Source: DYQY01 sp964643725 (GTDB lineage Bacteria; Margulisbacteria; Riflemargulisbacteria; GWF2-35-9; DYQY01). Taken from it: DNA of 64,000 bases. Of the stretch, positions 41,080 through 53,800 are shown piece by piece. The number at the start of each line of letters is the position of its first letter. The first letter of the stretch is position 1. The position numbers and the translations under genes were made by a program. A model generated the notes under the pieces. It ran no database searches and was not told the DNA's origin. It saw nothing but the letters and a program-made list of their open reading frames with translations. The stretch spans positions 1 to 64,000 of the forward strand of contig CAZXTL010000004.1 of NCBI GenBank assembly GCA_964643725.1, read 5' to 3'.

Positions 41080-44000
41080 ATGAGTGAAGTAAATAGTGTA
41101 AAAACAAATCAAGCGACAACAGTTGTTTCACCTAATGTTAGTGAGCCGAAGAAGCCTGCAGCAAAAGCTGAAGAACCAGCAGTTATTGGAACACAGTTTC
41201 AGTCTAGTGTTAATGAATTAGCTGTTCGTAGTTCTATATCAACTGTTAATACTGGAGATATGTTTGATTCCTTTCTTAAAGCCAGTAATATAAATGAGAA
41301 ATTGGAATTAGCAGTTTATCTTTTAAGCTCTGAACATAGTGGAGAAGTTAAAGCTTATTTAGAACAATTAGTGAAAAAGCCAGAAGGTAAACAAGCATTA
41401 CGTTTGTTCGTAGAAGACATGACTGTTGAAAAAAGAGATTTTTATTTAAGAAGAGTTCTTGGTGCTAGTTATAGGGTTGAAGAATTGGTAGCAATTATTA
41501 AAAAAGAAACAGAGATCAGTAATAGATCAGGTGATATAAAAGATTTAGAGAAGAAACTAGGTGTTAGCTTAGCTGTTGTTACTGAACTTATTTCTTCTAT
41601 TGCTAACAGAAAAGAAATTAATATTTCTATGTTGGAGCTTGTGAAAATCGCTTTATTGGAGAAGTTATCATATGCTGATGCTAATAAGATTAGTAGTCTG
41701 CTATCAAAATATGCAAAAGGCGAAAGTATCTCAGTTGAAGATATGAGAAATGTTGTTACAAAGGCTTTGGAAGTCATTAAGAATGACAAATCATTAAGCG
41801 AATCCTGTAAAATGATAGTTGTAATTTTGGAAAAGTATTTGGATAAGAAAACAACTTATAATGATTTTGCATCTCTTGTTAAAAGTTCTTTAGGTGAGAA
41901 TATTAAGGTTGGAGAAAGTTCTTTTGCTCTTATTGAAGGAGCTCTTAAATGTGTAGTAGCTGAATATGGTTTATATGATGCAAGTTCTTTTAGTGTGATT
42001 ATGAATCAATTATTAAGTTCCTTAAATGAAAAAGGGATTGTTGATATTTCTTATAAACTTAAGTTCCCTTTTAATAAATCATATAGTTTTATTGATGAAG
42101 CAATTAAAGTTGATAATAGTTTGTCAACTATTCCTGACATAAATAGATTTAGAGTTGCATCTGATGTTAATACTGAAAAGTTACAGGCGTCTGTTTATGA
42201 TGATTTAATGCGTATTTTTTCTGACAAACAAAAAGAGGTATTAAATATTAATGGTGGTATTCTTTTAAGAAACAATGCTCAACATCAGCAAATAGCCATT
42301 ATTGACCAGGTTACAGCTTTAAATGTTTTGATAGAGGTTAGAGGTAGTAATAAATTAACTGAAGAACAGAATAAGCAAGTAGATGGATTGATTGATAAGT
42401 TACTCATAGGTATTGGTTTAATGCACGATAAAACTAAGATATTTCCTGGATCAAGGTATTTTTATGATGGTATTTTAAGAACAAGGGAAGCAAAAGATAG
42501 AAATTCAGCTACAGATGCTAATTTTCTTTTAACAAAAGCTTATCTTTCTTTGTATAGGATACGTAGGGAAGAAAAATATCTTACTGCGGCAAAGAAATAC
42601 ATGGATGAGATAAGATTCCATGGTTTTGCTAATATTTTCGATGGCAATGTGCAACGTTTACTTGTGAAGGTTAGTCCTGATATTGAAGATTTAGATGATT
42701 CAAGAACCTTTGGTTTTAATTCCAGTGGTCTTGTTTTTGAAAGTTTATTGTTATTTATGCAAGACGATAAAGAAAATAGAGGTTTTTGGGAGAAGGCAAT
42801 TAAAGATAACTTTAGTGTAATGAAAGAGTTATTAAAAAATGGTTTTTTAAAGGAAGTTTCTTCTATTCGTTTTGAGAATGGTGGAATAAAGGAATATGAT
42901 ACTTACAATAAATTTTCACCTATTATAAATGGTGTAAATTATAGCTATATTCCTTCAGCTATGTCTCTTTACAAATATGACCAACAACATGGATTTAATT
43001 TATTAAGTGAAGATAGCTATAAAGAATTTTTTGCTTTATTAGATAAGCATAGTACTCCTTATAATAAGTTTTTCTTATCTCCTTCAACAGAACAAGTTAA
43101 TATGCTTTTTTATTTAGGGAATAAGGATAATATGGGACAAAAAATGAAGTTACCTGATACTAGTACAATTATTTCAGGTGATAAGGAAATAAGACTTTTT
43201 GAGTCGTTGAGGTTTAGTTATAACAAGTTGTTATTAGGTGGAGAGTCTTTATCTGAAAAGGAGATTAATTTTCCTTCATCTGATGATTTTTATTTTAAAT
43301 ATAGATCTGACCTTTTCAGGTCATTTAGTGAAAACATAAAGGCAATATCGTCTTTATTGGGAAATGAGTCTCCTGATTTACATGATCTTGCAATTAATTT
43401 CCATGAGCTTTTATATAATTTTTCTAGATTTGATAAAGGGTTATGTAAAGAGTTAATGAATAGTTTTAAAGATGGTAAGAAGTTGGGTTCAATACTAGAA
43501 CAACTTAGCAAAAATGGGTTTATGGAATTTAATGCAAACGTCAATGTTTCTAAAAAATATGAGGATATCGCTAACAAGCTGATTTCAGAAATGGGAACAG
43601 CAGAGTTTAAGAGTATTAGAGAGAATCTTGAGTTAAAACTTTTTATGAGTATTTCTCAGGCAGATGAGGTGAAAGCTTCCTGGACAGGGAGCCATCCACC
43701 TGGAATGTTGAAAGCAATTATTGAGCTAAGTAGAGACTTAGATGGAGTTTCAGAAACTCAAATGAATAGTTATGGAAACGATGCTGTTTCAAGAAGACTT
43801 AAGCTTATTGTAGCGACAGGAAGTCCTTATTATAAAATTCACCCTGTTGTAGAGAGATCATTTTTTACTGCTAGGTATCCTCAAGATATTCAACAGTTGG
43901 ATAGTACTATAAGTATGCTTGAGTCAGGTTATTCTTCTTTGGATAGGTATCTTGAGTATGTACAGCGATTAGAAACAGTATCTGTGCAACTTAAGGAAAA

Positions 44001-47000
44001 AGGCCTTATGGATAATTACTTTTATGTTAGAACAAAATATCTTGAAGCCGTAAATAATATTGCAGAAGAGGATATGAATACCGATCAGAGAGAAAGCTAT
44101 TTAAGGACAGTAATTTATTTGGGTATTAATTCTTTGGATGATATAAAAGCAAGACTTGATAAGGGTGGAGCTGATAATCGTTTCTTACAGGAATTATATA
44201 GAAATGCATTAGTGGAAGTTTTAAGAAGTTATGCAATCCTTGGTAAATATGATGTTGTAAAATCTGTATTAAAGGATCTTGTTGGTTATAATTTGTCTGA
44301 TTCAAACTATCACGACAAACGCGATAGACTGTATGAACCATATTCTTTTGAGAAATTTTCTTCACATGATAACTATATGATTACTGATGTATCAAATAAG
44401 TTTATGGATAGTTCACATCGAGGATATATGAGTCAGTTTTTAGAAGGTGAGGAAAGAAAACTTTTTCTTTTTGATGTGCTTTCAAATGTTAGAGGATGTT
44501 ATCAGAAAGGTTTTTATAGTAATGGATTAGGAGAATATTCAAGAAATGTTATTGACCTTAGTAATAAAGAAATTGGAAGCTTAATTGAGACAAAGGCTCG
44601 TGTTCCTTATGGCAACATAGGGACAAAAGCTGCAAATTTAGTTCCTTTTGTGAATCTACAAGAAAATAAAGCTTATGACCATGATGACTTTTTTAAAACT
44701 GTTACTGATATCGCACTTCAGGAGTCTTTTGCTCTTGTAGATATAGGATTTAGTAATTCAAGTCGTAGAGCTGATAAAAATAATGATAAAGTTAGCCCAC
44801 AGGACAAACTAACCACTGAGCAACATGAAGGAAATGTTAGAACGTATGTTGGTAGTTTGCAGAAAATGATAGATCAGTTGAATAATATATTAAAAGATTA
44901 CAATAATGCACCAGATCAGTCAAAGCCTGAGAATAGACAACCAGTGAAAAAAGAATACAGAGGTGCATATTCTTCACTTTATGGATCAGCAAAGAATTTA
45001 TTTAGAAAAGAGACAATAGATGCAGCGAAAACAGCAGGTAGAGAAGTTTATGAGTTGTTTGATGACAAAGCTCTTTCCAGAATTAATGAAAGACAGTATA
45101 GCTTTGAAGTAAAATTAACTTTGGTTAAATTATATTTTGCTAAATTATATTTATTAAGAAGTACCTTTGGGAATACAGTTGAGACAAATACTGTATTAGA
45201 TGAATTGAAAACCAAGATAAATGAACTGGAAAATTTTGGGTTTAATGTTCAAACAGAAGATTCTTTTTATTATATTAAGAAGATTCAAATAGATGTAAGA
45301 CAATTGAGAATAGCTCTACGTTTTGAAGAACTAGCTGTGAAGAATGTTGCAAAATCAGAAGAACTAGAATTAGTGGTTGATAAGTGTTTTACAGATATTG
45401 ATACTTTATTGAATGATAAGAGTATATCTCAAACTTTATCTTTCAGACATGAAAAGAATATTAGGGCTAGGTTTTATCAACAAGTTTTAGATTCTCTATA
45501 CCGTTTTCTTATGGATAATCCTTCATCTTTTTCAACTAATAATTTAAGAAAGATAGAGAAAATAATGCAGAATCTTATTTCTGACAGCGTATCAGATCAA
45601 CACAAGGATGTTTGGTTAAGAGGATATATGCAAAAGCTACTGTATGGATTGGTTAGTAAATTGGAAAATGTAGATAAAGTTGCAAATAAAAAATATATTG
45701 ATGAATTGAGAGGCTTAATAAGCAAGGTTAGAAGTATAGGTTACATGGATGGAGAGGTAGTAAAAAGTACTCTTGATATAAATGTTAATAATACAAATAG
45801 AAGCTATTTTGAGCAGTTTCATTATGAGCAGAGTGATCAGATTAATAAAAGAACAGTTGAAAATGTGCCTAAGGTAATGGAAAATAATGTTTTCTTGAAA
45901 ACATTTTTTTCTAATGAAATACAAACCCATAGTTTTTTTAATGAGGCAGATGTTCATCTTGAGTATAAGGATAGCAAATTAGGTGTTTTAGCTGTTAATT
46001 CTTTTTCTGATGAGAAAAGTGTTTTTTGGACTAAGTTTAAAGAAACTATAAGTGAAATGGACGATACTCAGGCAATTGCGTTTGTAAATGATTTTAAAAG
46101 TATAGCAAATGCTGGAAAAGACAACCCACCTCTATATGAACTTAGGAAATCATTATTTAATGGCAATCATAGTCTTGATGATCAAGTAAATGTTAAGGCA
46201 AGAGTTAATATGATGAAAATACTTCTTAGTATTGATCGAGCAAGTGTAGTAAAACAGGTTTTTGCTTCAATTTTTAATATAGTTCCTATTGGTAAGAAAG
46301 AAAATGAATCTTTTTCTTATTCGGATCAGTTAAGTTTTTATCCGATAAGTAATTATATTTTGGATCAAGATATGGTTTCAGAAATATATAATATAAAGAA
46401 TAGTATTATTTTAAGTGGGCAAAAGCCATCTGTTGCTGCATTATTGTATGTTGGTAATGATATTCTTCAAAACATTGATGGTCTTTTACCTTCTGTAACC
46501 TACTCATTACCTCAAAATAATACGGAGAATAGTGTTTTGAATAGTTTATCCGATGCACCCTCTCCATATTCTTTTGTGTCAGAAAATATAGGATTATATG
46601 ATACTCCAAGTGTAAGGTATGTAAATTATATTGACAGTATTCCTTTGCCTACCGCTATTTCTTCTTTAACTGGTAGTTTAGAATATGATTTTAATAAGCA
46701 GATGGTTTCATGTAGAAATACAATTGATTTAGTCCTTAAGTATTTTGGAGGTGTTGAGAAGAATGGTTCTTATAACATACAATTTAATGAATCCATTAAA
46801 GGAATCATCCAAAAGATTAATGATAGTGGATTGTTTGCTGATGCTGATAGAGCAGTCCAGTTGTTTGGTTTTGATGCATATAAAATGGTTCTATATGTTA
46901 ATTACTTTAAACAAAAACTGTCGTTAGATGAAACTGTTACTGCAAATATTATATCAAATGTTGATGTGTTAAATATTGATGCAAAAACGCTTGGTAAACC

Positions 47001-47847
47001 AACTGATGAACAGCTAAAAGCGTTTAAAGAGTTTCAGTTATTAAATTCATTAAAAGGATTAACTTATGATAAGATACTTCCTCTATTGAAAAACGAAACA
47101 ACTAGACGAGATGTTTTGGCTTTTATTTTAAGGCCAGATGTTTTGCCTAATGTTTCAAGAGAAATGTATGTTAAATTATTACAGAAGAATCATTATAAAG
47201 ACACTAACTCTACAGTGCAGTCTGGAATCGACGTTAGTAATCCAAATAACAGCATATATGAATTAGCACAGAATAATGGAATTATAAATCAATTGAATGT
47301 TTTAATGAGCTTGGATGAGGTGAAAGGTATGAATAATGAGCAGTTGGCTACAACGTATTTAGCTGCAGTGCTTTCAAAACTCTCTAAAATAAGTTCATTT
47401 TCTGGTTATATTTCTGATAATAGTATAGATGTTAATAAAATAGATACTAGGATTAGTCAAATACAACCACCAATTAGTTCAATGTCTGCATATATTTATT
47501 CTCCTCAGATTAAAGAAGGCAGAAGCAGATTAGCAGTTGAAGTGGGAAAAAAAGTATTTGATTACGATAACTTTAATGGAGATGCAAAAAGTAAACTATA
47601 CGATGATAGAGTTTGTTTTATGCCTTTTATGTTTGAGCATAATTCATATGAAGACAGAGGTAGTTTTTTTAGGGTAGCGCAAATTGAAACGCAATTGTTA
47701 GATTTAAGGTTAAAGGTATTAAGTGAAAAAGAGGAAGGTAAGAAAAATATACTTTATTTAGAAACTAATAAATTGATTGATGAGTATAATGAACTGATTA
47801 AAAAACATAGCGAATTTAATAGAACACCAATAACTAGGAGCAAGTAA
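41080..47847 (+). CDS. Giant helical protein with a GH8-like (alpha/alpha)6 segment
   Basis: 2255 residues, no signal peptide and no membrane segment seen. The N-terminal 60 residues are Ser/Pro/Ala-rich and disordered. Residues about 430-640 look like an (alpha/alpha)6 glycosidase-type barrel: GSRYFYDGILRTRE, then NSATDANFLLTKAYLSLYRI (S476-A-T-D479, the ATDA block seen also in the GH8-like protein), and EEKYLTAAKKYMDEI. The rest is mostly helical, with TPR-like pieces near 1050. Its TAA overlaps the next ATG (TAATG, 47845-47849). The (alpha/alpha)6 call is moderate; the remainder is unrecognised. Confidence 0.5.
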   Translation: MSEVNSVKTNQATTVVSPNVSEPKKPAAKAEEPAVIGTQFQSSVNELAVRSSISTVNTGDMFDSFLKASNINEKLELAVYLLSSEHSGEVKAYLEQLVKKPEGKQALRLFVEDMTVEKRDFYLRRVLGASYRVEELVAIIKKETEISNRSGDIKDLEKKLGVSLAVVTELISSIANRKEINISMLELVKIALLEKLSYADANKISSLLSKYAKGESISVEDMRNVVTKALEVIKNDKSLSESCKMIVVILEKYLDKKTTYNDFASLVKSSLGENIKVGESSFALIEGALKCVVAEYGLYDASSFSVIMNQLLSSLNEKGIVDISYKLKFPFNKSYSFIDEAIKVDNSLSTIPDINRFRVASDVNTEKLQASVYDDLMRIFSDKQKEVLNINGGILLRNNAQHQQIAIIDQVTALNVLIEVRGSNKLTEEQNKQVDGLIDKLLIGIGLMHDKTKIFPGSRYFYDGILRTREAKDRNSATDANFLLTKAYLSLYRIRREEKYLTAAKKYMDEIRFHGFANIFDGNVQRLLVKVSPDIEDLDDSRTFGFNSSGLVFESLLLFMQDDKENRGFWEKAIKDNFSVMKELLKNGFLKEVSSIRFENGGIKEYDTYNKFSPIINGVNYSYIPSAMSLYKYDQQHGFNLLSEDSYKEFFALLDKHSTPYNKFFLSPSTEQVNMLFYLGNKDNMGQKMKLPDTSTIISGDKEIRLFESLRFSYNKLLLGGESLSEKEINFPSSDDFYFKYRSDLFRSFSENIKAISSLLGNESPDLHDLAINFHELLYNFSRFDKGLCKELMNSFKDGKKLGSILEQLSKNGFMEFNANVNVSKKYEDIANKLISEMGTAEFKSIRENLELKLFMSISQADEVKASWTGSHPPGMLKAIIELSRDLDGVSETQMNSYGNDAVSRRLKLIVATGSPYYKIHPVVERSFFTARYPQDIQQLDSTISMLESGYSSLDRYLEYVQRLETVSVQLKEKGLMDNYFYVRTKYLEAVNNIAEEDMNTDQRESYLRTVIYLGINSLDDIKARLDKGGADNRFLQELYRNALVEVLRSYAILGKYDVVKSVLKDLVGYNLSDSNYHDKRDRLYEPYSFEKFSSHDNYMITDVSNKFMDSSHRGYMSQFLEGEERKLFLFDVLSNVRGCYQKGFYSNGLGEYSRNVIDLSNKEIGSLIETKARVPYGNIGTKAANLVPFVNLQENKAYDHDDFFKTVTDIALQESFALVDIGFSNSSRRADKNNDKVSPQDKLTTEQHEGNVRTYVGSLQKMIDQLNNILKDYNNAPDQSKPENRQPVKKEYRGAYSSLYGSAKNLFRKETIDAAKTAGREVYELFDDKALSRINERQYSFEVKLTLVKLYFAKLYLLRSTFGNTVETNTVLDELKTKINELENFGFNVQTEDSFYYIKKIQIDVRQLRIALRFEELAVKNVAKSEELELVVDKCFTDIDTLLNDKSISQTLSFRHEKNIRARFYQQVLDSLYRFLMDNPSSFSTNNLRKIEKIMQNLISDSVSDQHKDVWLRGYMQKLLYGLVSKLENVDKVANKKYIDELRGLISKVRSIGYMDGEVVKSTLDINVNNTNRSYFEQFHYEQSDQINKRTVENVPKVMENNVFLKTFFSNEIQTHSFFNEADVHLEYKDSKLGVLAVNSFSDEKSVFWTKFKETISEMDDTQAIAFVNDFKSIANAGKDNPPLYELRKSLFNGNHSLDDQVNVKARVNMMKILLSIDRASVVKQVFASIFNIVPIGKKENESFSYSDQLSFYPISNYILDQDMVSEIYNIKNSIILSGQKPSVAALLYVGNDILQNIDGLLPSVTYSLPQNNTENSVLNSLSDAPSPYSFVSENIGLYDTPSVRYVNYIDSIPLPTAISSLTGSLEYDFNKQMVSCRNTIDLVLKYFGGVEKNGSYNIQFNESIKGIIQKINDSGLFADADRAVQLFGFDAYKMVLYVNYFKQKLSLDETVTANIISNVDVLNIDAKTLGKPTDEQLKAFKEFQLLNSLKGLTYDKILPLLKNETTRRDVLAFILRPDVLPNVSREMYVKLLQKNHYKDTNSTVQSGIDVSNPNNSIYELAQNNGIINQLNVLMSLDEVKGMNNEQLATTYLAAVLSKLSKISSFSGYISDNSIDVNKIDTRISQIQPPISSMSAYIYSPQIKEGRSRLAVEVGKKVFDYDNFNGDAKSKLYDDRVCFMPFMFEHNSYEDRGSFFRVAQIETQLLDLRLKVLSEKEEGKKNILYLETNKLIDEYNELIKKHSEFNRTPITRSK

Positions 47848-50800
47848 TGGTTGAAGATGTCAAGGTTAGAAATACAACCTTAGGGAATATCAGAATAAAT
47901 GACAATGTAGACCCTTTTGCTCGCGCTGCGGCTGAGTCAAAGTATTCACAAGGGAGAATAGACTTATCGGTTCCTCTTTTAGAGAAACTAGGCCTTTCAA
48001 CATATCAAGGTGAAAATAAGGGTATTTGTGTTTATTATTGGGAGAATGCTAGAAAGAGTGTAGAAGGAAGAGCTAGTGTTTATAGGTCTATAGATGAAGC
48101 ACTTAATAAATTCTTTAACGATAAGGATATAAAGGTAGAACCAAAGGATATTACTACCAAATTTATGCCTGAGGTTATAGACAGTATTTTAGAGCTTATG
48201 ATGTTAATGGCTGACTTAGAAAAGATTAATGTTCAATCTGGTAGTAATGATACAAGAGTAGGAACAAAATATACAGATTTACTTATTAATAACAAAACAA
48301 AATTAATAAATGAATACTTCAATACTAAGATGTCTGATGGGTTACCGCTTGTTGTGGAACCAATGATGAAGGCACCGTATCTGTTTTTTTTAGCAGAAAA
48401 TGCTATAAGTACAGGTAAAGCTTCAGAACAATTAGAAGAACTTAAACTGTTAGATGAGTTGAAGGTTGAGATTGATAAGAATGTTCCTGACTCTAAGAAG
48501 AATCAGTTTAATTTGAGGTTGAATTTAATAAAAGCAGCAAATAATAGTGCTTTATTAGAAAAGTTATCAGCTGACAAAGATGAGGATAAACAAACTATTG
48601 AAAAATATAAAACAAATATAAGAAATTGCGTTGAAGCTATTCCTGATCCTTATGCTAATGCTTCTTCTTTGACAGAAAAAGAAAAATATGAGGCTTTAGT
48701 GTTGTATGCTTATTCTAAGTTGACTCTTTTTGGAATAGATAAAAGTGATGCAAATAAAGTTGTATTAATTCAGTTATTGTCAGATTCAAAGTTACAAAAT
48801 GATGTTTCTTTACTTGATGATTTGCGTTTGGCTTTAGCCGAATATTATGTTGACCAGAAACCTGTTAATACAAAAGATGCAAATATAGTTTTAAGTCAAA
48901 TAACTAATCAACAGGGGCCAAGATTTAAACTGGCTAAATCTAATTCTATGCTTTCTCAGATTAGAGAAAATTTTAATTCTGGAAAAGAATATAGAAATGA
49001 TATATCTGTATTAAAATCAATAATTGGAACAAACTTAACTGAAGATTATTTTAACAGAATAGATAGCCCTAAAATTAGGTTTTATTTAAAACAGAATCAA
49101 TTAGAGATGTTAAAGATAAATGGAGATAAAATATCACCAAAAGATTTAGCTAATCTTGTGACTTATGCAGCTGACGATAAAACACTTTTATCTTTAGCTC
49201 ATCTATTCTCTGCTAACTATCATTTAGACCAAGTGGTTGATGAAAATGATGCTGTTAATTTGAATGCAACAACTGTGTCCTTAAGGGCAGTGCCTGAAGA
49301 TTTTCAGAAAGAAACTGATTATAAATTAGCACATATTAGTATGATGTTAAAAGCAAAATCTGATCATTCAGCAATAGCGATAATTAAGACTTTTAAGTAT
49401 GCTGATCTCACTGAGAGACAGAAGCTTTCTTTTAATCTTGTAGTATTAGAGTTGGCAAATTTATTAAAGGTAGAACCTAATGATAGTAAGTTTTTGGATA
49501 AACTTAAAGATGACACTGGTCAATTAATTCCACCACCAGAAGTAGTAACTACCCTTGAAGTACAAGCTAAGAGTAGCTCAAAAGACCAAATAACTGTTAA
49601 TGTTTTAAGGGCAGTTAACTTATTGAACAGAAAATTAACCAAGGATGATGACGTTAAAGCTACTGAATTGAATTTTAATACTCTTTTAGCACAGGCAGAA
49701 GTATTATTAACGAATATTTCTGATAGTAAGGATAAAGCAAAAGAACAAAATAATATCGACCTTCTTCGTGGTTTGGGTCACTTCCAGAGAAGAGAGTATG
49801 GGCATGCAAGTGAGAAATTTATGAAAGTTATTAATTTTTATTTTGAAGATAATGATAATAATAAGACAATTAAACAGATGAATGATAAAGAACGTAATGA
49901 ATATTTAAGGACATTAGGCGTGTATATTGCAACTTACCTAAAGGCTAATAAAGCTCCTGGTAGTTCACTTAAACTTGATGATATTAAATTAGATACATTG
50001 CTTCCATCAACTTTTGTTGGTCAAGATTCTGATTTAAAGAATATTAAGCTTAGTTACGAGTTAGATTTAATGTTCGCCAAGAGAGAATATAAGACGATTA
50101 TTAATGATGAGAAATTTTCAGATAAGTTTAAATCTGCAGATGAAAAAGTTAAGCAAAAGTTACAACTAATTAAAGGATTTGCGCATTTATATGCAGTAAG
50201 TGGTGAACCAGACATAAAAGAAGCTAAAGAAAATTCTGATATAGTAGCAGGGGCAGATATTGCAGATGTAGATAACAAGATACTTCTTTTATCATTAGAC
50301 CAGGAAATTAAATATGCAGATAAGTCAGATAAGCCAGATGCCGATGTAGAAGGTCTAACCAAAGCATTAAATTCTAGAATAGAAGGTACATTTAAAGATA
50401 TTAAACTAAATGATCATCAAATTACTCAACTTGTAGCAATATATAGAAAGTATTTACAGAGAACAGGTCAAGATACAAAGACGTTTGATGAACTGATAGG
50501 TAGTGATAGTAAACTGCCAAATAATGCTCCGTTTATTTACCAATTAGCAGTAAAAGCTGATAAATATGATATTGAGATGAAGAGCAATGTTGTGGATATG
50601 AAAGATTTTATAAAGAATTTTCCAGCACAAGCTAAAGATAGATTAGATGAAGTAGGTAAATTAGATTTAGTTATTACTGATAAGACTACTGCTTCAGATG
50701 TTTCTGAAAACGTAAGTTCATTAAGACAAGTTCAAAGGTTTGATAGAGCTTTGGCGTTAATAATAGAGGCTTTAAAAAAGTTAAATGAACAACCAAATGC

Positions 50801-53800
50801 AAATTTAAATAAAGAGCGACTTAATACAAAAAAAGAATTACTTAAGCTACAGATAGAAATTAAGTTAGATTTAATACAACTTAAGAAACCTGCTGAACGT
50901 GAAACTGATGTTAAAGACATTGAAAGATTAATTAGTGATTATAGTAAAATTTCAGATGATTCAGAAGTTAAAGTAGAGGTAGTTTTACAAAGCATGGCAC
51001 TTGCTACTGCTGAAGGGAAATCAGTGATTGGTAGCAATGGTAAATTATTATCAGAGTTTTCAATAGCAAATTTCCCTCAACGTAATCAAAATGTATTTAA
51101 GTTTCGTTATCAGATGATGCTTGCTTATAACAAGATGGCGCAAAAGGGTTTTTCAGATTATGCGACAGTTAAGCGAGATATTGATAAGGCGTTTATTGAA
51201 ATGCCAATTGTAGACCAAACCGATTATAAAGAAGCTAAGATGGGTGTTTATGTAAGAATGGTTGATAGTGCTAAGGGAGATTATAAAGTTGCAAGACTAA
51301 CAGAAAAGGACGTTACTCTAATGTCTTGGGATCAGGCAGCAACGTTGCTTTCTGTGACTAAGTCTGATGAGGCATTAACATTATTGGATAAGCTGACTAA
51401 GGCTACTCCTGTTACTTCTTTTGTTAGAATAAAAGCAACTTTAGCAGGATATAGTGGTGATAATAGTTGGGTTTATGTTGATTATAGTTATGTTGCACCA
51501 CCAGGAAAAGAATCTCAATTCGATAATGAACCGAAAATGGGTTTGGAGTTACAACCAGGTAGCGCTAGAGTGGTTGCGCCACCAGAAGAAAACAAGCGGA
51601 ACATTCCTCTTGCTTCTCCTGCATCTAGGGTGTCAAATTCCACATTAGAAGTTGCAAATGGCTTAAGTGTTGAGGCAAATTCATCTCAAGCAGTGTTTGG
51701 TTTTGGAACAGCAGATGAGATGTTCTCATATCTCGGAAAAAACAATGTTTTAATTGAAGGAATAAATGCACAAAGAGAAACTGTTACAAAAACCGGAACT
51801 TGGACAGAAGAAATACCTATTTATGAAGAGATTGTTGTTGAAAATGAGACGGGAACAGGTACTCATATTGTACGTCGTCAAACTGGGACAAGAACAGAAA
51901 GCGGAACATATACTTGGAATGAGGAAGTTTTAACTCCTCATGATTTTGGTAAGAAAGCCTTTGATAAAGATGCTCAATACTTAAAATCTGTACAAGAGAT
52001 TATTGCTAAACAACAGATTACCAAAGAGGTTGGAGTTTACGCTTTTTATCGTGAAACAAAGGACATAAAGGTTGGAGATAATCCTTTTGAAGTAAAGAAA
52101 ATTAATAAAGGTGATATAGGAAATATGTATGACACTCAAGAAATGGGGGCTGGTGTTACCTTTGATGATAATGGGAATATAATCAAACTTGAGTTTAAGC
52201 ACTATGAAAAAGATGTAGAAGCAGGTAATTTTGTTGCCGGTAATGGCAAGTATTATTTAATTCATAAGCCACCAGTTGAGAATCAATTGAATGGATACAT
52301 ATCTAAGGAGTTGTCCGAAAAGATTAAACTTGTCGGGGCTTTTCAAGTAGATGATATCGGGCAGCATTATGGAAAAGTTGGTTTTGTTTATGAAGATAAA
52401 AAGACAGGAAAGATAAGTGTTTTCTTTACTACTGGAGAATATGCATATTTTAATAATAAGGGAACTTATGATTCTGTTAAATCAAATGGGGTAAATGTAT
52501 CTTGGGAAAAGATGTGGGAAACCAAAAGTGGGGCAAAATTTTTAGCTTACTTAAATGCAGGATATAATGTAAGTTCAAGCAGTAATCCAGCTGATAGTGG
52601 TGCTTCTTTAGAGGCTGGTCTTAAACAGATAGTAGATTTAGGAGAAGGAGCTTCTGTTACAACAGGAGTTGTAGCAACAGTACAGCAGACAGATGAGGGG
52701 TTACCAGTTAATCTTAGTGCTGGGATTCTTTATCGTGATAACCTAAAGAGATTTGTTGAGAATAATATCCTTGGAACAAATGTTTCTGTTCCTTTGTCAT
52801 CAACAGACAAAACAGAATTGGAAACATTACTCGGACTAACTGGTAAACGTGCACAGCTAGGAATTTTTAATGCTGAGAGATATAAGGGTGCATTCAAGTT
52901 TGAAGTGGTTGGTAGTGCAGATGGGGGGAAAATATATACCTTAATTTGTAAAGACAGAAAGTCATTTAACGAAATGATTGCTGAGATTGGCAAAACTGGT
53001 AATTACCAATTAGCTAGTACATTGCTTGAAGCTAATCTGAGAAGTAAATTAGAAGTATTTAAACAAAGTAATTTCGATGGTGTTAGTACTAAGGAAGTAG
53101 CTGAATATGAAATTTTGTTGGGCAATTTAAATAACATAGACAAAATATATAAGAATGCAGAGGATAAAGCAGCAGCGAGATACGGGTTGTTAAAGTCTAT
53201 TGATCCACTAGCAAATACATTATTAGCAAAGATATCTTATCAGATTTCCGTACAGTATATTTTGGCTCAAGCATTTGTTTTAAAAAATGGTGGAGATACT
53301 GAGAAATCTAATTTTGACATAAAGCAACTTGAGCAATTAATGGCTAATGTTAAGCTTTCTGTTGATGACCTTAATATATTAGGTTTTGATACACAGATTA
53401 AAGTTGGTTCATCCTTGGTTAATATTCTTACACATCCAGAAGCTTTATTAAACGTAGGAGTTGAGTGTATTCAAGATTTTAGGATTAATGAGAATAATAA
53501 GTTTAGACTTGGCGGAGAGCTTTCTACCTTTGATCCTCATTTGCATGCAGAATTGCTAATGGAATTTAATAATAAATTTACTGTTTCGTTAGGGAATAAT
53601 TTGGGAGTTGAAGTATTAGATAAGACCGGCGCAGCTGTTAAGGCTGGAGTGAAGGTAGATTTGTTAGGTTTATTTGGGTACGGAAGAGCAGCTTTTGGTT
53701 TGACTTATGGTAATGCTCCAGGTAGTGCATTACATGGTGGAGAAGTTACTTGGGCTATGGTTGGTGTTACTGGGTTAATCATTCGTAAGGAAAAGAATCC

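Noticed and set aside
41469..41789. Minus-strand open frames inside the giant genes
   Set aside because: They are hydrophobic shadows of Lys/Glu/Ser-rich sequence, without ribosome-binding sites or family features.
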